From: Sphingomonas oleivorans
GTDB taxonomy: Bacteria > Pseudomonadota > Alphaproteobacteria > Sphingomonadales > Sphingomonadaceae
Length of the DNA: 64,000 nt
NCBI RefSeq assembly: GCF_003050615.1
Contig: NZ_NWBU01000005.1
Location: 336,933 to 400,932 of the forward strand
Direction of reading: 5' to 3'
Within the stretch, counting starts at the first letter, position 1. Each line of letters opens with the position of its first letter. Made by a program: the position numbers and the translations under genes. This document shows positions 1 through 10,279 of this stretch, in pieces. A model generated the notes under the pieces. The model had not been told where the DNA came from and searched no databases. It was given only the letters and a program-made list of their open reading frames with translations.

Positions 1-2827
1 CATCTATCGCAGCGGCGATCTGGGACGGATCACGCCCGAGGGCGAGATCGAATATCTCGGGCGGATCGACACGCAGGTCAAGATCCGCGGCTATCGCATC
101 GAACTGGGCGAAATCGAGTCCGCCCTGATGGAATGCCCGCAAATAGCTCAGGCGGTCGTCAACGGCTGGTCGCCCGAGCCGGGCGTGACCGAGCTGGTCG
201 CCTATTTCACCCGGCGCGAGGATGCGGGGCCCGTCGATCCGTCGCTGCTGGTTTCCCGGCTTGCCGAGCGCCTGCCGCGCTACATGATGCCGAGCTATTT
301 CGAGGAGCTGGACGCGATCCCACTGCTGCCCAGCCAGAAAGCCGATCGCAAGGCGCTGCCCGTGCCATCCGGCAAGCGCGTCGCCGGCACCGACCGGCCA
401 TTCGTTCCGCCCGCGACGGAGATGGAGCAATTGCTTGCCGACCGCCTCGAAAAGACGCTGAAGAGCGGCCCCGTCTCGGCCGACGCCCATTTCTTCGACG
501 AACTTGGCGGACATTCGCTGCTGATGGCGCGATTCTGCGCGTTGCTGCGCCAGGATCATCCCGATCGCGCGCCCTCGATGCGCGACGTCTATCTGCATCC
601 CACCGTCCGGGAGCTTGCCGCAGCGCTCGATCATCAGCAGGCAAGCGAGCAACCCACGGTCCGCCAGCCGCGCGTCCACATCCCGAAAGTCGCGAATTAC
701 TGGATATGTGGATCGTTGCAGCTTCTCTATTATCTCACTGCCGCATCAGTGAGCTTCATTCTCGCAATCGAGGCCCTCCTCTGGCTGGTGCAGGCCGATA
801 ACGCCCAAACTTACTATATCCGCGCGATGATCTTGAGCGTGGGCAGTTTCCTGCTGTTCATATTCGTGCCGATCGGGCTGAAATGGCTTCTGATCGGAAG
901 GTTCCGCAGCGAGGAGATCGAGATCTGGTCGCTGCGCTACTTCCGCTTCTGGATCGTCAAGAACCTGATCCAGAGAAATCCCGCCGTGGCATTCCGGGGA
1001 ACGCCAATTTTCAACCTCTATCTGGCCGCGCTCGGCGCCAAGGTCAGCTTCCGGGCAAATATCGATACCCAGTTCGTTCCCGTCGCGACCGATCTCATCA
1101 GCATAGGTGCCGATAGCGTGGTGAACTACGACGTCCTGTGCATGGGTTACAAGGCCGAGGGCAATGTCATCCGCACTGGGCCCGTCACGATCGGCCGGGA
1201 CGTCCATGTCGGCGTCGCCAGTGTGCTCGATATCGATACGGCCATAGAGGATGGCGCGCAGCTCGCGCCGGCATCCAGCCTGCGCGAGGGACAACGCCTC
1301 GCAGCAGGGCGGCTCTATCATGGCACGCCCGCCATCGAGACGCAGACAAGCTATGCCTTTGCCGAAAGCATGCCCTGCTCCAACCTGCGGCGCGTGCTGT
1401 TTTCGCTGGGGCAGCTTGCCTGGCTGTTCCTCGTGATGATCCCGCTGGCGGCGTTCGTCCTACGCCTGATCATCCTGGAAGTGGAGATTCTGGCAATCTA
1501 TTTCAAATTCAACTGGGCGGCGATCGAGGCCAATCCTCTTGGCTATTTCACGCCTCTGATCATCGGATCGGTCGTCGTGTTCCTGACGGCGCTCATCGGC
1601 GGGCTTATCTTCGTCATACTGCTGCCCCGGCTTTACGTGCTCTTCCTACGCACCGGACGGACATATACACTTTACGGCCTCGCCTATCTGTTCGTGCGGG
1701 CAGCACAGAGCAGCAGCAACTCGGCCTTCTATAATCTGCTGTTCGGCGACAGTTCGTTCATCGTCTATTATCTCCGCGCGATCGGTTATCGGCTGAACCG
1801 GATCGAGCAGACCGGATCCAATTTCGGCGTCGTCCATCGCCAGGATGCGCCCACGCTGTGCGACATCGGCAGCGGCACGATGGTCGCGGACGGGCTCTAC
1901 ATGATCAACCTCGAAATGTCGGGCAGCGCCTTTCGACTGAACAAGACCGTGATCGGAGAACGCAATTTCTTCGGCAACAATATCGTCTATCAGCCGATGG
2001 CGCGAACCGGATCCAATTGCTTCTTCGCCACCAAGGTGCTGATCCCCGTAACCGGAGAGCGACGCGAGAATATCGGCCTGCTGGGTTCGCCGAGCTTCGA
2101 GATCCCGCGCGCCGTCAGCCGCGACACCGCGATAGCGGAAGCGCTCAGCGCGGACGACAAGAAAAGGGGATTGGCGCGCAAGACCCGCAGCAACTCCGCG
2201 ACCATCGTCTGGCTGCTCTTCACCCAATGGATCTATTTCACGCTCTCTCTGTGCGTCCTCTATTTCTTCTACCATCTGCACAGCCTGTCCGGCGCACTGG
2301 CGGGGATCAGCGTGATAATGGGCTTCATGCTCTTCACCTTCGCCTATTTCCTGCTGATCGAGCGGGCGAGCCTGGGCTTCGGTCGATTGCATCCCGCGCT
2401 CTGCTCCATTTACGATCCGATCTTCTGGCGGATCGAACGCTATTGGAAGCTCAGCACATCGCCGCTGATCGACGCCTTCAAGGGCACGCCCTTCCGCAAC
2501 CTGATCTCGCGCGCGCGTGGCGCGAAGGTCGGGCGGATGGTCTTCGACGACGGCTGCACGATGACGGAAATGACGCTGATGAAGGTCGGCGACTATTGCA
2601 CGCTGAACCAAGGCACGACGATCCAGGGCCATTCGCTCGAGGAAGGCGTGTTCAAGGCCGATCATGTCGTCATCGGCAATGGCTGCACCGTCGCGCCCGG
2701 CGCCTTCGTCCATTATGGCGTGCGGATGGCGGACAGGTCGGTGGTCGATTCCGGCGCCTTCCTGATGAAGGGCGAGACGCCCGGGGAAGCCTCCCTATGG
2801 TATGGCAATCCCGCCCGTCCGCTATGA
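1..2827 (+). CDS. Pls/PosA-type non-ribosomal peptide synthetase, C-terminal part (5' end outside window)
   Basis: The reading frame is open from the first base, so the gene is cut by the window; 941 residues are visible. The first ~40 residues hold the end of an adenylation domain, with the A7-like YRSGDL and A8-like [15 protein letters not shown] motifs. A carrier domain follows, with the phosphopantetheine serine in GGHSLL (codon 515-517). The remaining ~700 residues contain six hydrophobic segments (near 700-800, 820-900, 1390-1500, 1550-1650, 2200-2270 and 2310-2365) alternating with soluble blocks rich in hexapeptide-like turns. This is the layout of epsilon-poly-L-lysine synthetase (Pls) and PosA: A, T, then a six-helix membrane part with acyltransferase-like domains that join amino acids without a condensation or thioesterase domain. 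Substrate cannot be read because the specificity pocket lies upstream. The last codon overlaps the phosphopantetheinyl transferase gene. Confidence 0.9.
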   Translation, partial: IYRSGDLGRITPEGEIEYLGRIDTQVKIRGYRIELGEIESALMECPQIAQAVVNGWSPEPGVTELVAYFTRREDAGPVDPSLLVSRLAERLPRYMMPSYFEELDAIPLLPSQKADRKALPVPSGKRVAGTDRPFVPPATEMEQLLADRLEKTLKSGPVSADAHFFDELGGHSLLMARFCALLRQDHPDRAPSMRDVYLHPTVRELAAALDHQQASEQPTVRQPRVHIPKVANYWICGSLQLLYYLTAASVSFILAIEALLWLVQADNAQTYYIRAMILSVGSFLLFIFVPIGLKWLLIGRFRSEEIEIWSLRYFRFWIVKNLIQRNPAVAFRGTPIFNLYLAALGAKVSFRANIDTQFVPVATDLISIGADSVVNYDVLCMGYKAEGNVIRTGPVTIGRDVHVGVASVLDIDTAIEDGAQLAPASSLREGQRLAAGRLYHGTPAIETQTSYAFAESMPCSNLRRVLFSLGQLAWLFLVMIPLAAFVLRLIILEVEILAIYFKFNWAAIEANPLGYFTPLIIGSVVVFLTALIGGLIFVILLPRLYVLFLRTGRTYTLYGLAYLFVRAAQSSSNSAFYNLLFGDSSFIVYYLRAIGYRLNRIEQTGSNFGVVHRQDAPTLCDIGSGTMVADGLYMINLEMSGSAFRLNKTVIGERNFFGNNIVYQPMARTGSNCFFATKVLIPVTGERRENIGLLGSPSFEIPRAVSRDTAIAEALSADDKKRGLARKTRSNSATIVWLLFTQWIYFTLSLCVLYFFYHLHSLSGALAGISVIMGFMLFTFAYFLLIERASLGFGRLHPALCSIYDPIFWRIERYWKLSTSPLIDAFKGTPFRNLISRARGAKVGRMVFDDGCTMTEMTLMKVGDYCTLNQGTTIQGHSLEEGVFKADHVVIGNGCTVAPGAFVHYGVRMADRSVVDSGAFLMKGETPGEASLWYGNPARPL

Positions 2828-3558
2828 CCCCGTCGCCCCCTCCCCGCCTCACGGCCCGGATCAGGGGTACGGTAGCGTTCATATGCGGAGCCCGGCTGCT
2901 GCTGCGCCGCGTTCCGGCCTGGCCCATCGAAAGGCTGAGCGCGCTTCTCGGACGGTCTGAACGGGAGCGGATGGAGCGATATGCCCGCGAAGCCGATCGC
3001 ATCCATTATGCCAATGCGCATGGCATTCTCCGCAATGTGCTCGGCAAGGCGCTGAACGAGGATGGCGCCGCGCTCGCGATCGGCGAGGAGGCGCAGGGAC
3101 GGCCTCGGCTGACCGGCCGGACCGACCTCAGCTTCAGCATCGCCCATAGCCGCGACCGGCTCGCCATCGCGCTGGCGGATCGGCCTTGCGGCGTCGATGT
3201 CGAATATAGCGAAGCCGGCGAGAGCGACGAGATCGTCGCGATCCATTGCTTCCATCCGGACGAATGCGCCGCAATCGCCGCCTGCCCGAAAGCGCAACGC
3301 ACCCAATGCTTCTACGCGGTATGGACGCGCAAGGAGGCGGTGCTGAAGGCGCTCGGCCTGGGCCTGACGATCGACCCGGCGGGCTTTTCGGTCGGGGCGG
3401 ATGGCGAGGCCGCGCGGTTCGACGAAAACCCCCACGCCCCGCGCATCTTCAGCTGGGCGCTCGATCCGATCGACGGCTTTCAGATGGCGCTGGCGCTTGC
3501 CTCGCCCGTTCAGGATTGCGGGCGAGACTCACCGCGCGAAGGGGGAACCCATCATTAG
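2824..3558 (+). CDS. 4'-phosphopantetheinyl transferase, Sfp type
   Basis: 244 residues. It transfers phosphopantetheine from coenzyme A to the carrier-domain serine. The family signatures are present: FSIAHS (about 104-109), GVDVE (123-127), and [10 protein letters not shown] (167-176), the last two carrying the magnesium-binding acidic residues and the catalytic lysine. The ATG overlaps the stop of the synthetase (ATGA), so the two are translationally coupled and this enzyme very probably activates that synthetase's carrier domain. The length fits the Sfp group rather than the shorter AcpS group. The C-terminal end runs into a palindromic repeat. The family call is firm; the dedicated partner is inferred from position. 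Confidence 0.92.
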   Translation: MTPSPPPRLTARIRGTVAFICGARLLLRRVPAWPIERLSALLGRSERERMERYAREADRIHYANAHGILRNVLGKALNEDGAALAIGEEAQGRPRLTGRTDLSFSIAHSRDRLAIALADRPCGVDVEYSEAGESDEIVAIHCFHPDECAAIAACPKAQRTQCFYAVWTRKEAVLKALGLGLTIDPAGFSVGADGEAARFDENPHAPRIFSWALDPIDGFQMALALASPVQDCGRDSPREGGTHH

Positions 3559-3586
3559 GGCCTCTTTTTGCCCAAGCCATTCAACT

Positions 3587-3680
3587 CGTCGCCCCTGCGT
3601 AGGCAGGGGCCTATTTCTCTCTCCTCAAACGATGGCCTTCGTGGAGAAAGACATGGGCCCCTGCCTACGCAGGGGCGACG
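3587..3680. repeat. 94-bp palindromic repeat, family A copy 1
   Basis: The outer 25 bases (3587-3611) are the exact reverse complement of the last 25 (3656-3680), beginning CGTCGCCCCTGCGTAGGCAG. The 44 bases between are less symmetric. A second copy of identical length is at 27097-27190, with the same order of arms and a partly conserved middle. This copy lies between the convergent ends of the PPTase and amine oxidase genes and could fold into a long hairpin that terminates both transcripts. It resembles REP/MITE-like dispersed elements; no transposase is nearby. Confidence 0.85.
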
Positions 3681-3696
3681 ATTCAGGTCGACAGGA

Positions 3697-5277
3697 TCAG
3701 GCCGCCTTCAGCCCCTCGGCCCTCACGCGTTCCGCAATGCCCGCCACGGCGCGGTGGGCGGAGAGGATCGCGCCTTCCTGCCAGCCGACGATGCGGCTGA
3801 GCCAGTCGCCCGCGAACCAGACCTGCCCGTCCGCCTTGTTGAGCTGGGTATAATAGCCCAGCATCTCCGGCAGCGTGGTCATCGCGGTCGCGCCCTGGAT
3901 ATAGGGCACGCGCGCCCAGGATATGTAGATCGGCTTGGTGAGGTCCTTGCCATGGCCGGGGTGCAGCTTCTCGACCGCCATGCGCGACGCCGCGATCCGG
4001 GCCTCGGTGGACGCCAGCGCGCCGAATTCGGTCGGCTGGCCGTTCGGCAGATATTCCAGATTGAAGCCCGCGATGACGATACCGCTCTTCGAGAAGAGCC
4101 GGTCGCTGGGATACCAGACGAGATCGACCGGCTGCTTCAGGAAGGAGATGCCGCCATAGATGTTGCTCTCCTTCTCCCAGAAGCGCGGCGCCTGCCAGCC
4201 GACCTTGTAGAGGCTCGTCATCGGGATCGCGGTCGCCGCGGCCTTGGTGGCCGGCGCGAAATTGGATTTCACGTCCTTCAGGATGCTCGCGGGCATGGCG
4301 CAGACGCAGAAATCCGCGTCGATCGTCCTGGTCGCGCCATTCTCGCCATAGCTTACCCGCACGCCCTTCGACGTGTTGCGGATCTCCGTCACCGGCGCGC
4401 CATATTTGACGATCTCGCCGAGCGACTTGGCGAAGGCGTAGGGAATCCGGTCCATGCCGCCGACCGGCTGGAACATGGTCGCCTGCCAGTCGATATGCTC
4501 CTCGTAAAATTCGCCCTTGGAAAGATCCGCGGCGAGCAGCTCCGAAAGGCTGAGCGGCTTGTGATACTTTTCCTGCACGGGCCCGGCGCCGCGCGCGACG
4601 GCGAAGCCGCCCCGTTCCGTGCCGGTATAGATATTGCCCTCGCTGAGATCGCCGAAGCCCTTGAGGAAGGCGCGCAGCCGCTCGCGATCCTGCGCGGTCA
4701 GCACATCGTCCAGCGTGTGCCGGTCGATCGCCTTGGACAGCAGTTCGGCGATATAGCCGCGCGTATCGTGGATCACGCGGCGCTGCTCCACGGGCTTGCC
4801 GCCGTTCAGCACATCGGCCTGCATGAAGGTCGAGCGCGAGGTGTTGATCTCCACCTCGAGCGCCACGCCCAGCTCCTCGCAATAGCCGAGCAGGTTGCGG
4901 TGGATCGACGGGATGCGCGCGGGGCCCATATTCATATAATGGCCCTCGTCCCAGCTGCAGTCCTGGACGATGCCGTCGGTGAATTCGACGCGGGTGCCGT
5001 TGCGCGCGCTCCAGTTGCGGCCGCCCGGGCGCTTGGCTGCTTCGAGGACGATCGGCGCGAAGCCCGCCTTGCGCAGCTCATAGGCGGTCACCAGCCCGGC
5101 AATGCCGCCGCCCACGACGACGACCTTGCGCCCCTTGCCGAAATCGGCGGGCAGGTCCGGCAGGGTGGATGCCTCGGCGGCGGGCGCCAGCCCAAGCGCC
5201 TGCATGGCGGAAAACATGGCCGCGGCGCCGCCGGCACGCGCGACGCGATGGAGAAACGCACGACGAGTGATACTCAT
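3697..5277 (-). CDS. flavin amine oxidase, Tat-exported (L-amino-acid/monoamine oxidase family)
   Basis: 526 residues. It is predicted to oxidise a primary amine or the alpha-amino group of an amino acid, with FAD, releasing an imine and hydrogen peroxide. A twin-arginine signal occupies residues 1-35 (RRAFLH followed by an alanine-rich stretch), so it acts outside the cytoplasm. The dinucleotide-binding motif VVVVGGGIAGL is at 52-62, followed by LEAAKRPGGR, and the C-terminal FAD motif VWFAGDW lies about 40 residues from the end. It converges on the synthetase and PPTase genes across the family A repeat. The exact substrate is not readable; an amino acid is plausible given the neighbouring peptide synthetase, but that is inference. 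Confidence 0.87.
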   Translation of the reverse strand: MSITRRAFLHRVARAGGAAAMFSAMQALGLAPAAEASTLPDLPADFGKGRKVVVVGGGIAGLVTAYELRKAGFAPIVLEAAKRPGGRNWSARNGTRVEFTDGIVQDCSWDEGHYMNMGPARIPSIHRNLLGYCEELGVALEVEINTSRSTFMQADVLNGGKPVEQRRVIHDTRGYIAELLSKAIDRHTLDDVLTAQDRERLRAFLKGFGDLSEGNIYTGTERGGFAVARGAGPVQEKYHKPLSLSELLAADLSKGEFYEEHIDWQATMFQPVGGMDRIPYAFAKSLGEIVKYGAPVTEIRNTSKGVRVSYGENGATRTIDADFCVCAMPASILKDVKSNFAPATKAAATAIPMTSLYKVGWQAPRFWEKESNIYGGISFLKQPVDLVWYPSDRLFSKSGIVIAGFNLEYLPNGQPTEFGALASTEARIAASRMAVEKLHPGHGKDLTKPIYISWARVPYIQGATAMTTLPEMLGYYTQLNKADGQVWFAGDWLSRIVGWQEGAILSAHRAVAGIAERVRAEGLKAA

Positions 5278-5467
5278 GACGAAAAAGCCCCCCTTTGATC
5301 AGCGCCAGATTGCCCTGCGCAACGTCAGACAGCGTTGTCCCGGATTTTCCGGATCCATTCGCGCGCTGCGCCAAGACTGCGTTCCCCGGACGGGATGCTA
5401 GAAAATGAAATGATCGCGGGTCAAGCACCCGCTTGGCGGCATGGCTTCGTCCCGTCATAAGCGGCGA

Positions 5468-5968
5468 ATGTCCGATGCCCGTCCCGAAATCATCTTCGTC
5501 CTCGCCCGCGCCGATAATGGCGTGATCGGGCGCGAAGGCGGCCTGCCCTGGCATCTTCCGGCCGACCTCAAGCATTTCAAGCGCCATACGCTCGGCACGC
5601 CGATGGTGATGGGACGCAAGACGTTCGAGAGCCTGCCCGGCCTGCTGCCCGGCCGCCGCCATATCGTGCTGACGCGCGATCCGGACTGGCGGGCGCCCGG
5701 CGCGGAGGTGGTGCATGATGTGGACGAAGCCATCGCCCGCGCCGATGGCGACCGGCTGAGCGTGGTCGGCGGGGCCGAGATCTTCGCGCTGTTCCTGCAT
5801 CTGGCGGACCGGATCGAGCTCACCGAGATCCATGCCTTCCCTGCCGGAGACACGTCGATGCCTCCCTTCGATCCCGCCGACTGGATCGAGGCCGAACGGA
5901 CCGACCATCCCGCCGCCGATGGCCTGCCCGCCTACAGCTTCGTCACCTTGCGGCGCCGGACGAGCTGA
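5468..5968 (+). CDS. folA: dihydrofolate reductase
   Basis: 166 residues from the chosen ATG. It reduces dihydrofolate to tetrahydrofolate with NADPH in the cytoplasm. The N-terminus has the family pattern FVLARADNGVIG, then GGLPWHLPADLKHF and MGRKTFESLPGLLPGR, and the C-terminal half has VVGGAEIF. I start at 5468 rather than the in-frame ATG at 5441 because the first core beta strand (EIIFVLA) follows at the usual distance and the nine extra residues are basic and atypical. It is followed within 50 bases by ribF on the same strand. A second folate gene, folP, is at 53.5 kb and is not linked. Confidence 0.93.
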   Translation: MSDARPEIIFVLARADNGVIGREGGLPWHLPADLKHFKRHTLGTPMVMGRKTFESLPGLLPGRRHIVLTRDPDWRAPGAEVVHDVDEAIARADGDRLSVVGGAEIFALFLHLADRIELTEIHAFPAGDTSMPPFDPADWIEAERTDHPAADGLPAYSFVTLRRRTS

Positions 5969-6016
5969 AACCATCCCGATTGGCATGATCCTCTCCCTTT
6001 CCTATAGCGCGCGCCC

Positions 6017-6949
6017 ATGGAACGTCTGACGAGCGACCTTCCCCTGCCCGCATCGCTGCGCGGGGGCGTGATCGCGCTGGGCAATTTCGACGGATTTCAC
6101 CTCGGCCATCAGGCGGTGATCGGCCGTGCCGTAGCGCGGGCGCGGGAAATGGGCCGGCCGGCGATCGTCGCGAGCTTCGATCCCCATCCCGTCCGCTTCT
6201 TCCAGCCAGACGCGCCGCCCTTCCGCCTGACCACGATCGAGCAGCGCGCGCGCCTCTTCGCCGCCGCGGGCGCCGATGCGCTGCTCCTCTTCCGTTTCGA
6301 CGAAAAGCTGGCGCGCATCTCCGCCGAGCAGTTCGTGGTGGAACGGCTGATCCGCGACGCGGGCGCCGCCCATGTCGTGACGGGCGAGGATTTCACCTTC
6401 GGCCGGGGCCGTTCCGGCACGATCGGGACGCTCGCAGCGCTCGGCCAGGCGCATGGCCTGTCGACCGAGGCGATCCCGCCCGTCAGCGACGCCATCGGCC
6501 CCATTTCCTCCAGCCGCATCCGCGCGGCGCTCCTCTCGGGCGATTGCGAGACGGCCACCAGCCTCCTCACCCGCCCCTTCGCGATCGAGGGCGTCGTCCA
6601 GCATGGCGACAAGCTCGGCCGCACTATCGGCTATCCCACCGCCAATCTGCCGCTCGACGATTATCTGCGGCCGGCCTATGGCATCTATGCGGTGCGCGGG
6701 CGGTTGCCCGGCGGGCGGATGGTGGAAGGCGCCGCCAATCTCGGCATCCGGCCGAGCTTCGACCCGCCCAAGGAACTGCTCGAGCCCCATTTCTTCGATT
6801 TCGAGGGAAGCCTTTACGGCGAGACCATCGAGGTCGAACTCATCTCCTTCCTGCGCCCCGAGGCCAAGTTCGACAGTCTGGATGCGCTTATCGCGCAGAT
6901 CGACGCGGATTGCGCCGAGGCGCGCCGCCGCCTAAGGCCCGGATCCTGA
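6017..6949 (+). CDS. ribF: bifunctional riboflavin kinase / FAD synthetase
   Basis: 310 residues. The N-terminal half is the FMN adenylyltransferase, with the nucleotidyltransferase signature GNFDGFHLGHQAV (about 22-34) and the SSSRIR motif near 160. The C-terminal half is riboflavin kinase, with GRTIGYPTANLPL near 205. Together they convert riboflavin to FMN and then FAD. The stop codon overlaps the start of ileS by one base (TGATG), continuing the common ribF-ileS-lspA order of many proteobacteria. Confidence 0.95.
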   Translation: MERLTSDLPLPASLRGGVIALGNFDGFHLGHQAVIGRAVARAREMGRPAIVASFDPHPVRFFQPDAPPFRLTTIEQRARLFAAAGADALLLFRFDEKLARISAEQFVVERLIRDAGAAHVVTGEDFTFGRGRSGTIGTLAALGQAHGLSTEAIPPVSDAIGPISSSRIRAALLSGDCETATSLLTRPFAIEGVVQHGDKLGRTIGYPTANLPLDDYLRPAYGIYAVRGRLPGGRMVEGAANLGIRPSFDPPKELLEPHFFDFEGSLYGETIEVELISFLRPEAKFDSLDALIAQIDADCAEARRRLRPGS

Positions 6950-9768
6950 TGTCAGACGCACAAGATACCCCCGCCAAGCAGGATTGGCGCGATACCGTCT
7001 TCCTGCCCAAGACCGACTTTCCGATGAAGGCCGGCCTTGCCGCGAAGGAACCCGCGATCCTCGCCCGCTGGGCCGAGGACGATCTTTACGGCCGCCTCCG
7101 CGCCGCCCGCACCGGCAAGCCGCGCTTCATCCTCCATGATGGCCCGCCCTACGCCAATGGCGACATCCATATGGGCCATGCGATGAACAAGGTGCTGAAG
7201 GACATCATCGTCCGTTCGCAATCCCTGCTCGGCAAGGACGCGCCCTATGTTCCGGGCTGGGACTGCCATGGCCTGCCGATCGAATGGAAGGTCGAGGAGC
7301 AATATCGCGCGAAGAAGCTGAACAAGGATGAGGTCGATCCCGTCCAGTTCCGCGCCGAATGCCGCGCCTATGCCGAAAAATGGGTCGAGGTGCAGCGCGA
7401 GCAGTTCAAGCGGCTCGGCGTGATGGGCGATTGGGACGATCCCTATCTCACCATGAAATATGAGGCCGAGGCGACGATCGCGGCCGAGCTTCTGAAATTC
7501 GCCGAGACGGGCCAGCTCTATCGCGGCGCCAAGCCGGTGATGTGGTCCCCGGTCGAAAAGACCGCGCTCGCCGAAGCCGAAGTCGAATATGAGGACATCA
7601 CCTCCACCCAGATCGACGTAGCGTTCGAGATCGTCGAAAGCCCGATCGCCGAGCTGGTCGGCGCGCATGCCGTCATCTGGACGACCACCCCCTGGACGAT
7701 CCCGGTCAACCAGGCGATCGCCTATGGGCCGGAGCTGGACTATGCCCTCCTCCGTTCCGCCGATGGTCGCTCCATCCTGATCGCCGAAGAACTGGCCGCG
7801 CAGGTTCTCGCCCGACATGGCCGCGGCGGCGAGGATGAGATCGTCTGGCGTGGCAAGGGTTCCGATCTTGCCGGCACGATCGCGCGCCATCCGATGCATG
7901 AAAAGGGCGGCTTCTTCGCCAAGCCCCGCCCCTTCCTGCCCGGCGATTTCGTCACGACCGATGCCGGCACCGGCCTCGTCCATATGGCGCCCGACCATGG
8001 CGAGGACGATTTCCTGCTGTGCAAGGCGAACGGCGTCGAACCGGTCTTCGCAGTCGAAGGCGACGGCAAATATCGCGCCGACTGGGCGTGGCTCGGCGGC
8101 CAGGGATCGGTCATCAACCCGAAGTTCAACGCGCCCGACGGCCCGATCTGCTCGGATCTGCGCGAGGCGGGCGCGCTGCTCGCCGCGAGCGCGGACTATA
8201 AGCACAGCTATCCGCATAGCTGGCGCTCCAAGGCGAAGCTGATCTTCCGCGCGACGCCGCAATGGTTCATCCCGATGGACCGGCCGATCGCGCCGGGCCG
8301 CGCCACCAACGGCGCCACGCTGCGCGAGACGGCGCTCGATGCCATCGCGCAAACCCGCTGGGTGCCCGAAAAGTCGCGCAACCGCATCCATGCGATGGTC
8401 GAGGGTCGCCCCGACTGGGTGATCTCGCGCCAGCGCGCCTGGGGCGTGCCGATCGCGCTCTACGTCCATCGCCAGACGGGCGACTATCTGCGCGATCCGG
8501 CGGTCAATGCGCGCATCGTCGAGGCCTTCAAGACGGGCGGCGCGGATGCCTGGTTCACCGCCGATCATCAGGCGCTGCTCGGAACAGACTATAGCGCCGC
8601 CGATTATGAGCCCGTCACCGACATTCTCGACGTCTGGTTCGACAGCGGCTCGACCCATTCCTTCGTCGTCGAGGCGCGCTATGGCGAGGGCGTCCGCGCC
8701 AGCCTCTATATCGAAGGGTCCGACCAGCATCGCGGCTGGTTCCAGTCGTCGCTGCTCGAAAGCTCGGGCACGCGCGGCCGCGCGCCCTATGATGCGGTGC
8801 TCACTCACGGCTTCGCGCTCGACGGGCAGGGCCGGAAAATGTCCAAATCGATCGGCAATGTCGTCGATCCGCTCAAGATCATCAACGAGAGCGGCGCCGA
8901 CATCCTCCGCCTGTGGGTCGCCTCGACCGACTATTTCGAGGATGTCCGCATCGGCAAGGAGATACTCTCCGGCACGTCGGATGCCTATCGCAAGCTCCGC
9001 AACACCTTCCGCTATCTGCTCGGCGCGCTCGACGGCTTTACCGAGGCCGAGCGTGTGACCGATCTGTCGCAGGCGCCCGAGCTCGAACGCTATGTCCTCC
9101 ATCTGCTGGCGAAGCTGGATGCCGAGCTGCGCGCGGCGACCGAGGCATTCGAATTCACCCGCTATGTGAGCGCGCTGACGAGCTTCGCGAACAACGATCT
9201 GTCCGCCTTCTTCTTCGATATCCGCAAGGACAGCCTCTATTGCGACGCGGCGGACGATCCCAAGCGCCGCGCCTATCGCACCGTGCTCGACATACTGTTC
9301 CACGCGCTCGTCCGCTATGCGGCACCGATCCTCTGCTTCACCGCCGAGGAAGTGTGGGGCACGCGCTATCCGGACGGCGGCTCGATCCATCTCGAAACCT
9401 GGCCCGCGATCGATCCTTCCTGGGCGGACGAACGGCTCGCCGCGCAATGGACCGAGCTTCGTTCGCTGCGCGAGATCGTCAATGGCGAGATCGAGCCCAA
9501 GCGCCGCGCCAAGGAGATCGGATCGAGCAACGAGGCCAAGGTGACGATCGGTCTGCCCGACGGCCGCGATCCGCCGGGCGCTACCAGCCAGGAACTGGCG
9601 GAGCTGTTCATCGTCTCCGACGTCAGCCTCGAAACGACGCCGCGCGGCCCCGTCGCGGTCGTCCACAAGACCGGGCATCATAAATGCGGCCGCTGCTGGC
9701 GCCATCTGCCCGAAGTGGCGGAGGATGGCGCGCTCTGCAGCCGTTGCGAGGATGTCGTCAATGGCTGA
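6949..9768 (+). CDS. ileS: isoleucyl-tRNA synthetase
   Basis: 939 residues, the normal length for a bacterial class I enzyme. It charges tRNA-Ile and edits misactivated valine. HIGH is represented by HMGH at residues 74-77, KMSKS by residues 630-634 within GRKMSKSIGN, and the C-terminus carries a four-cysteine zinc finger (CGRCW then CSRC) that helps bind tRNA. The start at 6949 overlaps the ribF stop, and the end overlaps the lspA start by eight bases. Confidence 0.97.
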   Translation: MSDAQDTPAKQDWRDTVFLPKTDFPMKAGLAAKEPAILARWAEDDLYGRLRAARTGKPRFILHDGPPYANGDIHMGHAMNKVLKDIIVRSQSLLGKDAPYVPGWDCHGLPIEWKVEEQYRAKKLNKDEVDPVQFRAECRAYAEKWVEVQREQFKRLGVMGDWDDPYLTMKYEAEATIAAELLKFAETGQLYRGAKPVMWSPVEKTALAEAEVEYEDITSTQIDVAFEIVESPIAELVGAHAVIWTTTPWTIPVNQAIAYGPELDYALLRSADGRSILIAEELAAQVLARHGRGGEDEIVWRGKGSDLAGTIARHPMHEKGGFFAKPRPFLPGDFVTTDAGTGLVHMAPDHGEDDFLLCKANGVEPVFAVEGDGKYRADWAWLGGQGSVINPKFNAPDGPICSDLREAGALLAASADYKHSYPHSWRSKAKLIFRATPQWFIPMDRPIAPGRATNGATLRETALDAIAQTRWVPEKSRNRIHAMVEGRPDWVISRQRAWGVPIALYVHRQTGDYLRDPAVNARIVEAFKTGGADAWFTADHQALLGTDYSAADYEPVTDILDVWFDSGSTHSFVVEARYGEGVRASLYIEGSDQHRGWFQSSLLESSGTRGRAPYDAVLTHGFALDGQGRKMSKSIGNVVDPLKIINESGADILRLWVASTDYFEDVRIGKEILSGTSDAYRKLRNTFRYLLGALDGFTEAERVTDLSQAPELERYVLHLLAKLDAELRAATEAFEFTRYVSALTSFANNDLSAFFFDIRKDSLYCDAADDPKRRAYRTVLDILFHALVRYAAPILCFTAEEVWGTRYPDGGSIHLETWPAIDPSWADERLAAQWTELRSLREIVNGEIEPKRRAKEIGSSNEAKVTIGLPDGRDPPGATSQELAELFIVSDVSLETTPRGPVAVVHKTGHHKCGRCWRHLPEVAEDGALCSRCEDVVNG

Positions 9769-10279
9769 GGCCGCCACCCGAACCCATCGCGTCGCCGGCC
9801 TCGCCGCCGCCGCGCTGGTGTTCGTCGCCGATCAGCTCAGCAAATGGATCGTCACCCATCCGCTCGACCTCAAGGCGCGCGGCATGATCGAGCTGCTGCC
9901 GATCTTCGATCTGCGCTGGGTCGAAAATTATGGCGTGTCGATGGGCTTCCTCACCGCAGACGGCGCACTCGGCCGATGGCTGCTCGTGGCGCTCACCGGG
10001 GTGATCGCGACCATCGTCGCCGTCTGGATGTGGCGCGAACGCCGGCGGCCCGATGCGATGGCGCTGGGGCTGGTGCTCGGCGGCGCGATCGGCAATATCC
10101 TCGATCGGGTGCGGTTCGGCCATGTGGTGGACTTCGCCGATCTTCATTTCGGGGAGTGGCACCCCTTTTTGGTCTTCAATGTCGCCGATGCGGCCATTAG
10201 CATCGGCGTCCTGCTGCTTGTCCTGCGCGCGCTGTTCGTGCGCGAAGGGCGTGCCCCCTCGGAGGATGTTCATGCGTAA
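9761..10279 (+). CDS. lspA: lipoprotein signal peptidase (signal peptidase II)
   Basis: 172 residues with four membrane helices. It cleaves the signal peptide of diacylglyceryl-modified prolipoproteins in the inner membrane. Family motifs are DQLSKW in helix 1, VENYGVSMGF, GNILDRVRFGHVVDF and FNVADAAIS; the two aspartates in the last two are the catalytic pair. The ATG at 9761 overlaps the ileS end by eight bases; an ATG at 9752 is also in frame. Its own end overlaps the next gene, which encodes a lipoprotein. Confidence 0.95.
   Translation: MAEAATRTHRVAGLAAAALVFVADQLSKWIVTHPLDLKARGMIELLPIFDLRWVENYGVSMGFLTADGALGRWLLVALTGVIATIVAVWMWRERRRPDAMALGLVLGGAIGNILDRVRFGHVVDFADLHFGEWHPFLVFNVADAAISIGVLLLVLRALFVREGRAPSEDVHA

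Noticed and set aside
6952-9777. Very long open frame on the minus strand opposite ileS
   Set aside because: It mirrors the codons of ileS; GC-rich third positions keep antisense frames open. It has no domain resemblance or ribosome site.
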